64,000 nt of DNA from Chitinophagaceae bacterium (GCA_016708765.1 JADJFD010000002.1:248001-312000); one strand, 5' to 3'. Positions 1-8,845 are shown, numbered from the stretch's first letter. Program-made: numbers and translations. Notes: generated by a model from the sequence alone, not told the origin.

Positions 1-1074
1 TAGGATACCAGTGCGTATTTTATTTTGGTAAGCAACTTGTGACGCCTCAATATTTCTTTTTCGCTGTTCTTCTTCAAAGGTTAGCATTTGAATTTGCTGA
101 TTGGTGCGTAGGCTGTTAACGCTGTCGTTGGCAGCGGAATAAACTTTCCAATATTTTACCGTACTGTCTGGGTTGATGTTTTGATAATACTCCGTTAATA
201 GTTTAGCAGGTTTTAGTACAAGGTTGTTCATCTCTGTTCCGCTAACAACGTTAACAGCCTTTTTAAAATAAAAGGCGGATGAGTCGTATTGCTTTATGCG
301 GTTAAAATGCTCCGCGATGGCAACATAGGTTATATTTAAATAGCGGGGTGATTGAGTGCTGGTTGCTAATTTCAATGAGAGCCAGAAATATTTTTGCACA
401 CTATCCAGCAAGTTCTTTTGGCTATATACACTGGCAATGTTTGAATAAATACCACTCTGATTGCCAACCCCGGGGGTATTGTCAATTCTTCTCTGTGCTT
501 CGTTTGAATAAAATAATGATGAATCGTAATTCCCCATGTTATAAAACACAACCCCGATATTCATACAGGCGTACCAAATATCGTTTCTGCCAGCAGTTTC
601 AAAATTCCGAAATGCGTCCCGGTAAAGCGTTAAGGCTTTTTCATTTTCCAACCTGTCTTTATAAATATGGCCCATTTGGTTGAGAGCAAACCCAATAAGA
701 ATTTTGTTACTTGTCTTTTCCGCCGCTGTCACAGCCTGGCGATGCAGTTCTAATGCTTTTACATAGTTACCGGTCAGCCTGTACGCCTGGCCGGCTGCAC
801 TTAATGCAGCCGATTCACTAAAAATATCATTATACTTCTTTGAGGCATCCAACAATTTTTGACTAAGACTAAGTAGTTGCAGCGGGAAGCCGTCAATGGC
901 AGTACCATAGAAAGAGGTAATCAAGTCGGCTTTTTTATTTTCATCTTTTTCTTTTATAAGCAAGTTGAGTATCGAGTCGCATCGCAGTTCTATTTGCTCT
1001 GGTATATTCTCCTGGCTATGAGCGGTAAAACCGATGGTTAAAAAAAAGAAGAAAAGAAAAAATTTATTTCTCAT
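1..1074 (-). CDS. TPR sensor protein, N-terminal part of a histidine kinase (partial)
   Basis: The reading frame is open from the ATG at 1074 to the left edge (358 codons, no stop), so only the N-terminal part is visible. It begins with a secretion signal (MRNKFFLFFFFLTIGFTAHSQ) followed by a helical region with TPR-like repeats such as ALNQMGHIYKDRLENEKAL and YNMGNYDSSLFY. It ends in a charged helix just where a transmembrane segment would begin. In Bacteroidota this layout is typical of periplasmic-TPR sensor histidine kinases whose kinase core follows the membrane helix; that core lies outside the window, so the kinase assignment is inference. The gene starts 41 bp after the soluble histidine kinase and is the last visible gene of the minus-strand signalling operon. 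Confidence 0.75.
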   Translation of the reverse strand, partial: MRNKFFLFFFFLTIGFTAHSQENIPEQIELRCDSILNLLIKEKDENKKADLITSFYGTAIDGFPLQLLSLSQKLLDASKKYNDIFSESAALSAAGQAYRLTGNYVKALELHRQAVTAAEKTSNKILIGFALNQMGHIYKDRLENEKALTLYRDAFRNFETAGRNDIWYACMNIGVVFYNMGNYDSSLFYSNEAQRRIDNTPGVGNQSGIYSNIASVYSQKNLLDSVQKYFWLSLKLATSTQSPRYLNITYVAIAEHFNRIKQYDSSAFYFKKAVNVVSGTEMNNLVLKPAKLLTEYYQNINPDSTVKYWKVYSAANDSVNSLRTNQQIQMLTFEEEQRKRNIEASQVAYQNKIRTGIL

Positions 1075-1115
1075 GAATCAGCGATTTAGTTTTTGTCAAC
1101 GATTAAAAAAGTTAA

Positions 1116-2156
1116 TCATACAGGTAAATGAATAATAAATTCAGACCCTTCTCCGTCCTTTGTTATTACTTTCAATTCTCCTCCGTGTCCTTTTGTAATT
1201 ATATCATAACTCAATGATAAACCCAGCCCTGTTCCCTGCCCGGTGGGTTTGGTGGTAAAAAAGGGTTGAAATATCTTTTCCAATATTTTATCGGGTATAC
1301 CATTGCCATTATCTTTTACCCGAACTACTACTTTATCTTTTTCATTTTTTGTACTAACACTTACAACCGGTTCATAACTGCCTTCGGCGGATTGTTTCTT
1401 TTTTTCTGTTACGACATAAAATGCATTGGTAATTAAATTGAGAATTACCCTTCCAATGTCCTGCGGAATTATTTTTATCAACCCGATGGCTTCATCATAA
1501 TCAGTTTTCATAGCAGCATTGAATGTTTTATCTTTTGCTCTTAATCCATGATAAGCCAATCGCAAATATTCATCGGCCAAAGCATTTATATCAGTGAGTT
1601 CTTTTTGTCCGCTGCTGGTTCGGGAGTGTTGTAACATGCCTTTTACAATGCCATCAGCTCTTTTACCGTGGTGATTTATTTTCTCCAGATTCTGAATCAC
1701 ATCCTTAGCAATGTCTTTTACTTCATCATAATTCCCTTTTTCAATTTCCTCTTTCATCTCATCCAATAATTCTTTACTTACTTCTGAAAAATTATTGACA
1801 AAGTTTAAGGGGTTTTGAATTTCATGGGCTATGCCGGCAGTGAGTTCTCCAAGACTGGCCATTTTTTCTGATTGCACCAGTTGAGTTTGTGCCGCTTTCA
1901 GATCGTCCAATGATTGTTGCAGTGCATTGTTCGTTTCTTCTACTGATTTTCTTTTTTGCTCCAGTTCTTCAATCGTTTCTTCTAATAAGATTGCAGTAGT
2001 CCGTTTTACTTTTTCGGTACGTTCCAGTTTGAATTCTGCAATTGTTAAATCACTGTCAGCTTTTTTTATAATTTTAAAAAGCATTTCCTTTTCTTCAGCA
2101 GTTATTTTTTCGTTTTGCTGAATAAAGTCGAGTATGGTTTGAAGCTGCTGGTTCAT
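1116..2156 (-). CDS. soluble sensor histidine kinase
   Basis: This is a 346-residue histidine kinase without a signal peptide or membrane helix, so it should act in the cytoplasm. The first 90 residues are a coiled-coil-like helical region (EETIEELEQKRKSVEETNNA). A HisKA dimerisation domain follows with the phospho-acceptor His111 in GIAHEIQNPLNFV. The ATPase core has the N-box (N240, N244), the G1 box DNGNGIP near 282-288, the F-box FQPFFTTK and the G2 box GTGLGLSL near 308-314. All key residues are present, so it should be active. No receiver domain or response regulator is visible beside it. It lies downstream of a FIST sensor (94 bp gap) in the same orientation, suggesting that the FIST protein feeds it a ligand signal; that link is inferred from context. 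Confidence 0.92.
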   Translation of the reverse strand: MNQQLQTILDFIQQNEKITAEEKEMLFKIIKKADSDLTIAEFKLERTEKVKRTTAILLEETIEELEQKRKSVEETNNALQQSLDDLKAAQTQLVQSEKMASLGELTAGIAHEIQNPLNFVNNFSEVSKELLDEMKEEIEKGNYDEVKDIAKDVIQNLEKINHHGKRADGIVKGMLQHSRTSSGQKELTDINALADEYLRLAYHGLRAKDKTFNAAMKTDYDEAIGLIKIIPQDIGRVILNLITNAFYVVTEKKKQSAEGSYEPVVSVSTKNEKDKVVVRVKDNGNGIPDKILEKIFQPFFTTKPTGQGTGLGLSLSYDIITKGHGGELKVITKDGEGSEFIIHLPV

Positions 2157-2168
2157 TTATTATTTTTT

Positions 2169-2244
2169 ACCGCAGAGAAGAAGAGTTAAAAGAGTTTACG
2201 CAGAGTTGCTCAGTGAATCTCTGCTTCTCCTGTTCTCAGCGGTT
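2169..2244. repeat. imperfect inverted repeat between FIST and kinase genes
   Basis: The gap between the FIST gene and the kinase gene is filled by an imperfect palindrome. One end reads ACCGCAGAGAAGAAGAG, and the reverse complement of the other end reads AACCGCTGAGAACAGGAGAAG. CAGAG-type units recur inside. It could form a hairpin in the operon mRNA. I recall similar CAGAG-rich dispersed repeats from Bacteroidota genomes, but this window has no second copy. Confidence 0.5.
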
Positions 2245-2250
2245 TATATT

Positions 2251-3390
2251 TTATTTTTCTTTTAACGCTATACAACAAGTTGTCAGATTATGCATTTCTA
2301 AATTTCCTCCAGTGGCTCTTCCTAATTCTGCATTGCTGAACATCCCTGCCATCGGAACATTCCAAACATTTTTTATTCCTTCGAGTTCCTGTGACATTAA
2401 TGGACCTAAGGAAAGTATCCTGCCTGCGCAACTAAATACAACCAATGCATCTGCTTCGGGCATTTCGGTAGCTTTTAAATTTTCTACTCCTTTAATTACT
2501 TTCTCCATCACATCAAAATCGGGCGGGAGTGAGAAACGTACTTTTGATCCTTGTGGTACGGCACCACTGGTGTAATAGGAACGATCGTTCCAGTCAACAA
2601 CCAGCCCTGGTCGCATTACGGGGTCGCCTTTTTCCCGCAGCAACTGCAATGGAAAGTTGGCAGCTATTTCAATAAGTAAACTGTTGTTTTCAGGTGTCAC
2701 ATTTTCTATTCCACCATATTTTGCAGTAAGATCCAGCACCGGAAGATCATCTACGGTATATACATGGTTCCCTTCGCTTTTGGTAACTATTTTTTCTGTT
2801 CCTACCGGCCTCCATCCACAAGTAGCGATACCTTTTATTTTCACTTTCGATTCATCCAATGCAATACATAACATGGCATTATCACTATCTTTTCCATTGG
2901 TAAATACAAATGTTTCGGTAAACGTATAATCAGCTCCGGCAGCACCTCCAAATGCATTTACTGCTGATCCGGTTACTTCTTCAATTCCCCGAAGTACTTC
3001 TTCTCCATCGGCTGCAGCGTTGCTTATTCCAATTAAGAAAGCGGGCAGTGGAAATATGGCCTTTGCTTTCTGAGCAATGCCTTTTGAGACTTCCCGGTAA
3101 TTTTTATCAGGATACTCCTCAAAATAAATTTGAAAATGATCTCTGTTCATATCTAATAAAAGAACAGCCGCCGAACCTTTGTCTGGTTCTTCATCAGTAA
3201 ACTCTCCGTTGGTGGTGCAGCCGAACACACTGATACCTGCTGCATCTAATAGATTGCTAATTGCAGTTCTATCCTGGCTTTTTGAAATAAAGCAAATAGC
3301 TAATGTTGGTTGAAAGCCGTCAGTCATGCTTTGTTCCAGTGCTGATTTAAATTCTTCTGTTGATTTTGCTTTGATTGATTTTGCTTTCAT
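2251..3390 (-). CDS. FIST domain signal protein (first copy)
   Basis: This 379-residue protein has the FIST_N plus FIST_C layout: roughly residues 25-220 form FIST_N and 225-365 FIST_C, with the family-type segments FGCTTNGEFTDEE, GIATCGWRPVG, VFSCAGR and the closing NAELG region. FIST proteins are soluble sensory proteins thought to bind small ligands and often sit beside two-component or cyclic-nucleotide genes. No signal peptide is present. It lies 25 bp after the TPR end of the cyclase gene and before the soluble histidine kinase, so it probably shares their transcript. A paralog with the same start (MKAKSIK) lies at 5469-6626, so the pair flanks the cyclase. The ligand is unknown. Confidence 0.88.
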   Translation of the reverse strand: MKAKSIKAKSTEEFKSALEQSMTDGFQPTLAICFISKSQDRTAISNLLDAAGISVFGCTTNGEFTDEEPDKGSAAVLLLDMNRDHFQIYFEEYPDKNYREVSKGIAQKAKAIFPLPAFLIGISNAAADGEEVLRGIEEVTGSAVNAFGGAAGADYTFTETFVFTNGKDSDNAMLCIALDESKVKIKGIATCGWRPVGTEKIVTKSEGNHVYTVDDLPVLDLTAKYGGIENVTPENNSLLIEIAANFPLQLLREKGDPVMRPGLVVDWNDRSYYTSGAVPQGSKVRFSLPPDFDVMEKVIKGVENLKATEMPEADALVVFSCAGRILSLGPLMSQELEGIKNVWNVPMAGMFSNAELGRATGGNLEMHNLTTCCIALKEK

Positions 3391-3415
3391 AAATAAATCT
3401 AGTATTATTAAAATA

Positions 3416-4153
3416 TTATTTTACAAATCCCATCTTCTTAAGAATGTTTTGATGTGCCGCACTTTGAAAATACTCTTTACTATATAATAATGGTATGTTC
3501 ATGAGGTATGCTGAAAGAGATTTTTTTTCTATAGTTTTCTCTTCCCATTCAATTGCTTTTTCATAGTCACCCTTTAGATAGTATATAAATGAAAGATTAA
3601 ATGGATCTTTCACCGTATTTTCAGTAGCATATTTTATAAAACGGCTTATGATGGAATCCGACTTCTCTTTTTCATTACAACTTTTATAAATACTCGCTAA
3701 TGTAGCCTGTAACAATTCAGAACCCCAGCCATCCTTAAATAATGACTCTGCCCTTCTTGCCAATGGTAAAGCTTTATCATACTCTTTAAGAAAAATATGC
3801 CCATAAGTTTTTTTAACATGACCCCATATCCAGTTGGGGTGCAACTCCAACGCTTTGCCAAATGCCTCTGTACTTTTTCTAAAATTACCTGCCAGATAGT
3901 AAACCCATCCAAGGTTGTGTAAGCTGGAAATAGAAACAGGATCCAGTTCCACCGCTTTTTCTGCCAATGGTAATGCTTCTTTATACCTGCCAACATCTGC
4001 TAAGGTTGCTGAATACCTGATATAGATAGATGCATTCCCAGGGTCCAGTTCCAATGCTTTTTTATAAGACTCTACAGCACCCTGCCAATCCCAATCATAA
4101 TAAAACTTTAATGCACCTTCTGTAGAATAAATATCTGCAATTTCAGGATCCAT
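3416..4153 (-). CDS. TPR C-terminal portion of a split adenylate cyclase-TolB-TPR protein
   Basis: This 245-residue frame consists of tetratricopeptide repeats, for example WQGAVESYKKALELDPGNASIYIRYSATLADVGRYKEALPLAEKAVELDP. It is in the same frame as the TolB-like fragment at 4304-4882. Only a single TAG (4304-4306) separates them, and the intervening codons read HFREAINIDPKYAKAYAAIA, another TPR, so the Met at 4153 is internal. I read it as the tail of a protein of about 680 residues made of cyclase, membrane helix, TolB-like domain and TPRs. On its own it would be a cytoplasmic or periplasmic scaffold fragment with no catalytic part, and translation from 4153 is unproven. Confidence 0.6.
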   Translation of the reverse strand: MDPEIADIYSTEGALKFYYDWDWQGAVESYKKALELDPGNASIYIRYSATLADVGRYKEALPLAEKAVELDPVSISSLHNLGWVYYLAGNFRKSTEAFGKALELHPNWIWGHVKKTYGHIFLKEYDKALPLARRAESLFKDGWGSELLQATLASIYKSCNEKEKSDSIISRFIKYATENTVKDPFNLSFIYYLKGDYEKAIEWEEKTIEKKSLSAYLMNIPLLYSKEYFQSAAHQNILKKMGFVK

Positions 4154-4303
4154 AGCTTTAGCTGCTTCTAAAGCTGTTCTGGCTTCGTTGACAATTTCAT
4201 TTTTACTTGCCGTAGAAAAAAGGGCTTGATTAACCTTCTCATTGGCAATAGCCGCATATGCTTTTGCATATTTCGGATCTATATTAATTGCTTCCCTAAA
4301 ATG

Positions 4304-4882
4304 CTACAATGCTTTTTCTGATTCTTCGGCTGTGGACCCATAACTCATATAACGTCCTTTCAAGTATTCGGCATATGCAAGTGGGTTGACTGGTTTGTTC
4401 TGTTGATCAATTTTTGATTTACTGATCAATGAAATTTTCAAAGGATTAAGTAAAGAAGTAATAATCGAATCTTCAATTCTTGAAATATCGGTTGTTCCTA
4501 ACTCGTATTTATTTCCCCAGATCAGGTTTTGATTTTCGGTATCAACCAATTCACAATTTAGAAAATAACCTTCTCCTTTTTTCTGTAATTGCCCGGTTAA
4601 TACCATATCAGCATTTAATATTTTGCGCAGATTTTGAACAGTGCGGTTTGAATCAGCCAATCCAAAAGTGGCAGACCGGGCAAACACTTTAATTCCTTCC
4701 AATGCAGAGAACCGGTTGATGAGATTTTCGGGCATACCATCTGTTAAATATGCCAATGTGCTGTCGTTAAAAAGATTTTCGAACGGGAGAATAGCCAGTG
4801 ATTTTATTACTCCAGCTTTACTGTTTTTCTGAAAGATTGAATCCTTAAAAATAAAAACTGCTACCAAACCCATTACAACCAA
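4304..4882 (-). CDS. membrane helix plus TolB-like domain, middle portion of the split cyclase
   Basis: The first 15 residues (MVVMGLVAVFIFKDS) are the end of a transmembrane helix. The next ~130 match the TolB-like/FlgO-type domain common in cyclase-TPR fusions (SLAILPFENLFNDSTLAYLTDG near the start, ADMVLTGQLQKKG in the middle). TPR-like sequence then begins (AYAEYLKGRY). The frame ends at a TAG where a TPR codon, probably CAG, is expected. Upstream, the frame runs on through GILITSAL and joins the cyclase domain by a one-base shift at a run of six A residues (4904-4909). The Met at 4882 is therefore probably not a natural start. In the intact protein this domain would lie on the far side of the membrane from the cyclase. 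Confidence 0.6.
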   Translation of the reverse strand: MVVMGLVAVFIFKDSIFQKNSKAGVIKSLAILPFENLFNDSTLAYLTDGMPENLINRFSALEGIKVFARSATFGLADSNRTVQNLRKILNADMVLTGQLQKKGEGYFLNCELVDTENQNLIWGNKYELGTTDISRIEDSIITSLLNPLKISLISKSKIDQQNKPVNPLAYAEYLKGRYMSYGSTAEESEKAL

Positions 4883-4893
4883 TGCTGAAGTAA

Positions 4894-5451
4894 TTAAAAT
4901 TCCTTTTTTCTTTTTATTTTAACGACAGGCATCTTTGCAATTACGGCATCATCAAAACCAGTTATTACTCTGTATATCCGTGTCGGCTCTTTTACATTTT
5001 TTAGTTGTTCAACTTTTACAAATTCAGTCTTAATAGATTCTTTATTACTAACATTATTATATACTGATTCAGAAATATAAATGCCTCCGGGTGCTGCTAT
5101 AGATTGAATACGGGCCGCAATATTTACGCCATCTCCAAACACATCATCGTTTTCAAAAACCACTTCCCCCAAATGAATACCAATACGTAACTTAAAATCT
5201 TTTGCTGCATTACAGGCTTCCTGTATTTTGATAGCGGCATTTACGGCATCAGAAACCGTGTTGAAACTTGCCATAACACCATCACCCAACTCTTTTATCC
5301 ATTTGCCATTAAATTGTTCGATAAATGGTTTTTGTAAATCCCTGTTTTTTGAAAGAATAGCAAATGCTTTTTGTTCATCATTACCCATCAACGCAGTGTA
5401 CCCGACAATATCGGTAAACATGATGGCAGCAAGCTGGCGGGATTGTGACAT
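4894..5451 (-). CDS. class III adenylate cyclase catalytic domain (N-terminal portion of split gene)
   Basis: The frame starts at ATG 5451 (MSQSRQLAAIMFTDIVGY), 17 bp after the second FIST gene; an upstream in-frame extension only overlaps that gene. It carries a complete class III cyclase domain: the metal-binding FTDIVGY, the substrate-specifying Lys in WIKELGDGVMASF, the second metal/adenine region DDVFGDGVN, and the Asn/Arg pair in VNIAARI. The Lys and Asp fit ATP rather than GTP, so it should make cAMP. The C-terminus (KIKRKKEF) stops just before a hydrophobic helix encoded in the next frame. The codon path crosses the slippery-type heptamer A AAA AAG (4909 down to 4903), where a -1 shift would join it to the TolB-TPR part. 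Confidence 0.85.
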   Translation of the reverse strand: MSQSRQLAAIMFTDIVGYTALMGNDEQKAFAILSKNRDLQKPFIEQFNGKWIKELGDGVMASFNTVSDAVNAAIKIQEACNAAKDFKLRIGIHLGEVVFENDDVFGDGVNIAARIQSIAAPGGIYISESVYNNVSNKESIKTEFVKVEQLKNVKEPTRIYRVITGFDDAVIAKMPVVKIKRKKEF

Positions 5452-5468
5452 ATATTCTCTAGTTTTTT

Positions 5469-6626
5469 TTATTTCTCTTTTAGTGCCACCCAACAACAAA
5501 CCGAAGAATGAAAATGCTGTTTGCCATTTTTCATTCTTCCAAACTCTCCGTAAGTGTAAAAACCGGCCATGGGTACTTGCCAAACTTCAGCCAATCCATC
5601 ATTTTCTATGGTTGTTAATGGTCCTAACACTGGTGGCCGCCCGGCACATGAAAAGATTAGTAATGCATCAGGTTGGGTTTCCATGTTGCTTTTTACCGCC
5701 GCTGCTTCTGAAATAATCTCTTCTGAAATTTCGAAATCCGGTGGTGTTGAAAAATGAAATTCCGAGCCTTCTTCCATTTCAATATCCATTATCAATGCAT
5801 TGGATGCTGCATCTATTGACCTGGGCGATTTTATCATCGTCTCTCCTTCTTCCCGCCTGGCAATAAATGGAAAATGGATCGACAGGTCTTTAAAAATATC
5901 GAAGCTTTCATCTTCGGTTTTTTCCGACATACCGAGGTATTTCAAATACATCTCCACGGCAGGTTTACCATCAATACTGTACACCTTATTGCCCGAACTT
6001 TTTGTTACTTTTCTTGTAATTCCCAGTGGCTTCCATCCGTGGATGGCCATGCCTTGTAATGAAATTTTGTCGGCATCAAAAACCATTGCGGCAATACCAT
6101 TATCTGATTCTCTTTGATGAGTAAATATGAAGCTATTCTGTATGTTCCAATCATCACCCGCCATCCCTCCAAAAAAAACACTGTCTTCGCCTAATTCTCT
6201 GACTAAAGAATTTACTAATGTATTGCCATCAAAATATTGGCCATCGCCATAAACGCCGTTACTAGTTAATAAAAATGTTGGATTTTTAAAATGCTTCGTG
6301 GCACTTGTTGCAATTAGCGAAGCTGTTTTATCTACATTGCCATTTTCTACATCTTCAATTAGTATCGTATAATGTTCCCGGTTGGCATCAAGCAAAAGAA
6401 TGACTGCTTCACCTTCGCTTTGGTAACCATTTATAAACTCACCACAAGAAGTGCAGCCGAACACATCTATATTATTTTGAAGCAGTAAATCTATAATTGC
6501 CTTTCTATCTTGTTTTATAGAAATGAAAAGAATAGCCAGTGTGGGTTTGTATCCATCAACTAAACTCTTTTCCAGTTCTAAGCTTATTTCTTCAGTTGAT
6601 TTCCCTTTGATTGATTTTGCTTTCAT
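5469..6626 (-). CDS. FIST domain signal protein (second copy)
   Basis: This 385-residue protein is a paralog of the FIST protein at 2251-3390: same N-terminal MKAKSIKGKSTEE, same FGCTSCGEF, GMAIHGWKPLG and IFSCAGR segments, and the same C-terminal ALKEK. It has FIST_N (about residues 25-225) and FIST_C (about 230-370) and no signal peptide. It directly precedes the cyclase start by 17 bp and follows the EthD gene by 24 bp, so the three are probably co-transcribed and FIST ligand binding may control cAMP production. That coupling is inference. Having one FIST before the cyclase and one before the histidine kinase suggests two parallel sensor-output pairs. Confidence 0.88.
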   Translation of the reverse strand: MKAKSIKGKSTEEISLELEKSLVDGYKPTLAILFISIKQDRKAIIDLLLQNNIDVFGCTSCGEFINGYQSEGEAVILLLDANREHYTILIEDVENGNVDKTASLIATSATKHFKNPTFLLTSNGVYGDGQYFDGNTLVNSLVRELGEDSVFFGGMAGDDWNIQNSFIFTHQRESDNGIAAMVFDADKISLQGMAIHGWKPLGITRKVTKSSGNKVYSIDGKPAVEMYLKYLGMSEKTEDESFDIFKDLSIHFPFIARREEGETMIKSPRSIDAASNALIMDIEMEEGSEFHFSTPPDFEISEEIISEAAAVKSNMETQPDALLIFSCAGRPPVLGPLTTIENDGLAEVWQVPMAGFYTYGEFGRMKNGKQHFHSSVCCWVALKEK

Positions 6627-6650
6627 GAAAGTTTTGCTTTTATAAAATTA

Positions 6651-6953
6651 TTACTCAACTGCACCAACAAGCAGCGTTACACCGCCTGTAGCAAAATTTG
6701 CAATATCTGCAGCTGTGGCTTGCCCTTCATGTGAGCCCATCGTAGCTTGTAAAGCCTCTGGATTTGTAAACCAAAACTCAGCCATACGGTAATTTGCAGC
6801 AGCACTGCCATCAGGTGCACTGATAAATTTTGTAAACTCTACTTTCTCAAAGCCTGTCATTTTTGCTGCAAGCGGTAAATGTGTGTTTTTGTAATAATCT
6901 TCAAATGCTGCTACATCTGTTGGATGTCCGTACAGGACCGTTAATTTGATCAT
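6651..6953 (-). CDS. EthD family small protein
   Basis: This 100-residue protein fits the EthD family of ferredoxin-like dimeric proteins: it starts MIKLTVLYGHPTDVAAFEDYY, has the typical HLPLAAKMTGFEKVE segment and an AEFWFTNPEALQATM strand-helix. EthD proteins were first seen with ether-degrading cytochrome P450 systems, but most members have no known reaction; many are simple dimeric alpha/beta barrels. Length is typical. It is the first gene of the minus-strand signalling operon, 24 bp before FIST. The ~255 bp upstream (6954-7209) hold no gene and should contain the operon promoter, though I see no strong box there. Confidence 0.85.
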   Translation of the reverse strand: MIKLTVLYGHPTDVAAFEDYYKNTHLPLAAKMTGFEKVEFTKFISAPDGSAAANYRMAEFWFTNPEALQATMGSHEGQATAADIANFATGGVTLLVGAVE

Positions 6954-7209
6954 TATAGTTGGTTTAGTTAATAGATAAACAATACAAAAGCTTTTATTTC
7001 TAAAAGAAAAGTTTTTGGTCAGGCATTCAGGATCTGGAATAAAACAGAAGTGTTAACAGGGTAATAATCCATCAATTACAAAGAATCAGGATTAAGAGAA
7101 TCGAGGCTTAAATCTACTTAATTTTTATGGAGAATAACTGAAAAATCTTACTTACCATCTATATTGGATAAGCGACTTTTGTTCAAACTGTTGTTGACAA
7201 AGTATTTAA

Positions 7210-8772
7210 TCAAAATCCACATTCATTTTCAAGAATAGCTATAATTTTTGCATAATACTCTCTGGCCCGTTGCGGAGTGCTTCCTACACATACAACACCC
7301 AATTTTCCATATTGAGATAAAGCACCAATCAAATGAAACATTACTCCTTCTTGAGAAGTTCCATCATAATGCAAATCGTTCACCATTGCAATATCAATCA
7401 GGTCATGCGGACTAAGTCCTTTATACTTGTCACTTTTTAAATTATCAGAACAAAAATAATAGCGGACAAGATGACCTTTCGATGTATAATATTTTCCATC
7501 CTCAGTATTATACCTACCGTCAGTTAAAAATTGTAACATCAGAAAAGGGTGTGTAGTGCCTCCTTTGCGAAGATTTATTTCTATGGGATAATGCTTCCAT
7601 CCGCCCTTCTCCTTTACAGAGATAAAATCAACCGCAAACCTTCCCAATACACCCTGTTGCTTTAATGCGTCTGCGACTTTTAAACCCATTTCACCCAATT
7701 CAACTGCATATTCTACTGATGCGGGAAAATGTGCTCCGAAGTAAACCTGGCCACTTTCGCCTCCCAATTCCTGATCATGCGTAGAAATAATTTCCAGATG
7801 GCCGGTTGGTGTCACTCTGCATTGAACCGATGGCGATTCTTTAATGTCGCCTTCCAAAAACTCCTCTACAATACCACCCATGCTTTTATACTTATCTAAA
7901 AAAATAGTATAAGGCAAATCATCAGCTACCAGTTTTAAATTCTTTTGAAGATTTTCTTTTATCCATGCTTTTAAATCTTTAGCCTTTTCAGAACCAATAT
8001 ATGAAAATACTGCGTTGCCATCTCCAGAAAAACCATCGTTTACTTTTACTACAGCTTTTCTTAACGAAGGATTATTCTCTTTCATTTTTGTCAACCCATC
8101 AATAATATCTGCTTCCGTATGTAGATCTTCAAATCCGGGAGGAACATTCAAACCACATTCCCTGAAAATTTTTCGTCCATTACTTTTACTTCCTAAATCA
8201 TACAAATCGGGATCGCAACCATAAATAGGAATTTGTAATTGCACAGCCAATGATCTTTCCTGTTCAGTTACTATGAAACAAGACATATGTGCTTCATGAT
8301 CCGGTGGAATAAAATCCTTTATCCGTTGTATCAGTCTTGGTCTTTCAAGAATTTTTTCAATCAGCGGCCTGTGTGAGGAGTCGTGACAGCTTAACAATGT
8401 CAACCTGCTTTTTGCATGATAGCCAGTGATTCCTGGCAATAAATGCAAATAATAGTCAACTATGATTGGATCAATTGTTTCGCTGGTAATATAAATGACA
8501 TTAGTACGGGGCATACGTAACAACATCAGCATACAAAGCAATCGTTCTTCATAATGATTGACGCCGCTTATTTTGGAAAGAATTTCTGCATCCATCGTTA
8601 ATGATGGAATAATGATGACAGTTCTCGGTGCCAGTTTATCAGGAAATATATGTTCGAATTGCTGAGGAAATCTTTTTTGAATTTTCTTAAATTGAATAGC
8701 TTCTGCCACCGAGTCTCTCACCAGCATATCTGTCTTAGTCTTTGATAAGTTATTTTTTTTGGTTATGGTCAT
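7210..8772 (-). CDS. ATP-grasp protein of the PGM1-like peptide ligase family
   Basis: This 520-residue protein resembles the ATP-grasp ligases related to PGM1 of pheganomycin synthesis, which join peptides by ATP-dependent amide formation. The visible ATP-grasp signs are a glycine-rich loop (KVNDGFSGDGNAVF, about residues 248-261), the strand-acid IVEEFLEG, and the metal-binding IEINLRKGGTTHP near residue 400. The N-terminal ~190 residues form the pre-ATP-grasp part. No precursor peptide, transporter or tailoring enzyme lies next to it, so the substrate cannot be named. It stands alone on the minus strand, with anmK oriented the same way upstream. Many Bacteroidota and plants carry such solo homologs of unknown substrate. 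Function as an amide ligase is family-based. Confidence 0.8.
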   Translation of the reverse strand: MTITKKNNLSKTKTDMLVRDSVAEAIQFKKIQKRFPQQFEHIFPDKLAPRTVIIIPSLTMDAEILSKISGVNHYEERLLCMLMLLRMPRTNVIYITSETIDPIIVDYYLHLLPGITGYHAKSRLTLLSCHDSSHRPLIEKILERPRLIQRIKDFIPPDHEAHMSCFIVTEQERSLAVQLQIPIYGCDPDLYDLGSKSNGRKIFRECGLNVPPGFEDLHTEADIIDGLTKMKENNPSLRKAVVKVNDGFSGDGNAVFSYIGSEKAKDLKAWIKENLQKNLKLVADDLPYTIFLDKYKSMGGIVEEFLEGDIKESPSVQCRVTPTGHLEIISTHDQELGGESGQVYFGAHFPASVEYAVELGEMGLKVADALKQQGVLGRFAVDFISVKEKGGWKHYPIEINLRKGGTTHPFLMLQFLTDGRYNTEDGKYYTSKGHLVRYYFCSDNLKSDKYKGLSPHDLIDIAMVNDLHYDGTSQEGVMFHLIGALSQYGKLGVVCVGSTPQRAREYYAKIIAILENECGF

Positions 8773-8845
8773 TTGCAGTCAATTTTTAGAAAGGTTGATT
8801 GCTATGAATATACTGATAATCTAATACCTTAATCTTATCATACAA

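Noticed and set aside
348..683. 111-residue plus-strand frame near the left edge
   Set aside because: It is antisense to the open TPR frame and has no recognisable feature.
5228..5716. 162-residue plus-strand frame across the cyclase and FIST genes
   Set aside because: It is antisense to two well-supported genes and shows no domain of its own.
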